A stretch of DNA of 64,000 bases, taken from positions 50,672,119-50,736,118 of the forward strand of contig CM075760.1 of the NCBI GenBank assembly GCA_037974335.1, given 5' to 3'. Source of the DNA: Prionace glauca (Eukaryota; Chordata; Chondrichthyes; Carcharhiniformes; Carcharhinidae). Shown here in pieces: positions 63,560 through 64,000 of this stretch. Under the pieces are notes generated by a model. It made no database searches and had not been told where the DNA came from. It saw only the letters and a program-made list of their open reading frames with translations. The translations under genes and the position numbers were made by a program. How positions within the stretch are numbered: the stretch's first letter is position 1; every line of letters begins with the position of its first letter.

Positions 63560-64000
63560 ACTCGCGGTGGGTTGTGCGAGGAGTGCTCTTGGATGTTGCT
63601 TCAAGAGTAGCCTAGTGCTTCACGTCGTTAGTGTACGCTTAAACTGGATCAATTAACAGGCAACACAACAGCTCAGTGACTATCACTGTTTGCGGTTCAG
63701 TTACAGGGACCGGGGTCAGATCTCCGTCTTGGGTCAGTGTCTGTGGGAGTTTGCACATCCTCCCCGTGCTTGTGTGGATTTTCTCCGGGTGCTCCGGTTT
63801 CCTCCCACACCCCCAAAACGTGTTTTTAGGCTAAATTGGATCTCCCTTAATCTGGTGCATATATAATTCCCTACATTTGCACTCCTGTATTGTGGAACAC
63901 ACCAGATGTAGATAAAAGCCGCAGGTAGGAGAAGGATTGGAATGAGGCACTCACCGACTGTTAAAATGGGCGGAGCGGGCTTGTAGGGCCGAAGGGCCTG
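63560..64000 (+). repeat. V-SINE/HE1-like unit, extended form (copy 4, cut by window end)
   Basis: GGTTGTGCGAGGAGTGCTCTTGG, GCTTCACGTCGTTAGTGTACG, head-like GGTCAGATCTCCGTC, core TTTTCTCCGGGTGCTCCGG and tail GGGCCGAAGGGCCTG at the window edge. Confidence 0.8.

Noticed and set aside
1-64000. CRISPR array, operons, bacterial genes
   Set aside because: The window is eukaryotic: introns, tRNA genes without CCA, LINEs and SINEs; the tandem repeats lack unique spacers.

Overview
The window looks like a piece of a cartilaginous-fish (shark-type) nuclear genome. Three things support this. First, it carries a shark-specific antigen-receptor arrangement: an IgNAR-like V-D-J block followed by a leaderless TCR delta V, TCR delta J segments and a complete TCR delta constant gene. 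Second, it has eukaryotic tRNA genes and a spliced-type class A GPCR. Third, it is dense in CR1-type LINEs and tRNA-headed SINEs of the kind that fill elasmobranch genomes. I cannot name the species.

Layout. 0-4.4 kb: isolated tRNA genes on both strands (Thr-TGT, a Phe-like tRNA, Arg-ACG, Gln-CTG, Asn-ATT) among old LINE/SINE debris, then a minisatellite. 4.7-20 kb: old and young LINEs, including a nearly full-length CR1-type element on the minus strand (10.57-14.93 kb) with an intact 926-residue endonuclease/reverse transcriptase. 21.5-22.5 kb: a rhodopsin-family GPCR of the GPR139-like type expanded in fishes; a possible first coding exon lies at 7.7 kb but its splice phase does not fit. 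23-39 kb: repeats, two more tRNA genes (Val-TAC, Gln-TTG) and long microsatellite tracts.

39-61.2 kb, all on the minus strand, is the main content: a TCR delta locus with a NAR-TCR cluster. In transcription order it holds a leader exon, an IgNAR-like V (23-type RSS), one D (12-RSS on both sides), a NAR-type J (23-RSS), a leaderless 'supporting' V delta (23-RSS), one decayed and four readable J delta segments (12-RSS), and TRDC as Ig exon, connecting-peptide exon, transmembrane exon and probable 3'UTR exon. The splice phases agree throughout (all phase 1). The NAR VDJ can therefore be spliced onto a separately rearranged V delta-J delta-C delta, giving the three-domain, doubly rearranging receptor known from sharks. 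The RSS types would enforce two separate rearrangements: Ig-type (23/12-12/23) for the NAR block and V(23)-J(12) for the delta block.

61.5-64 kb: an internally deleted LINE, a microsatellite and more SINE/LINE copies. I saw no TRA J or C gene and no second V family. I saw no convincing TRDD with the expected 12/23 signals. I recognised no retroviral or other capsid-bearing element. Coordinates of repeat fragments are approximate to about 10-20 bases; exon and RSS coordinates were counted base by base.
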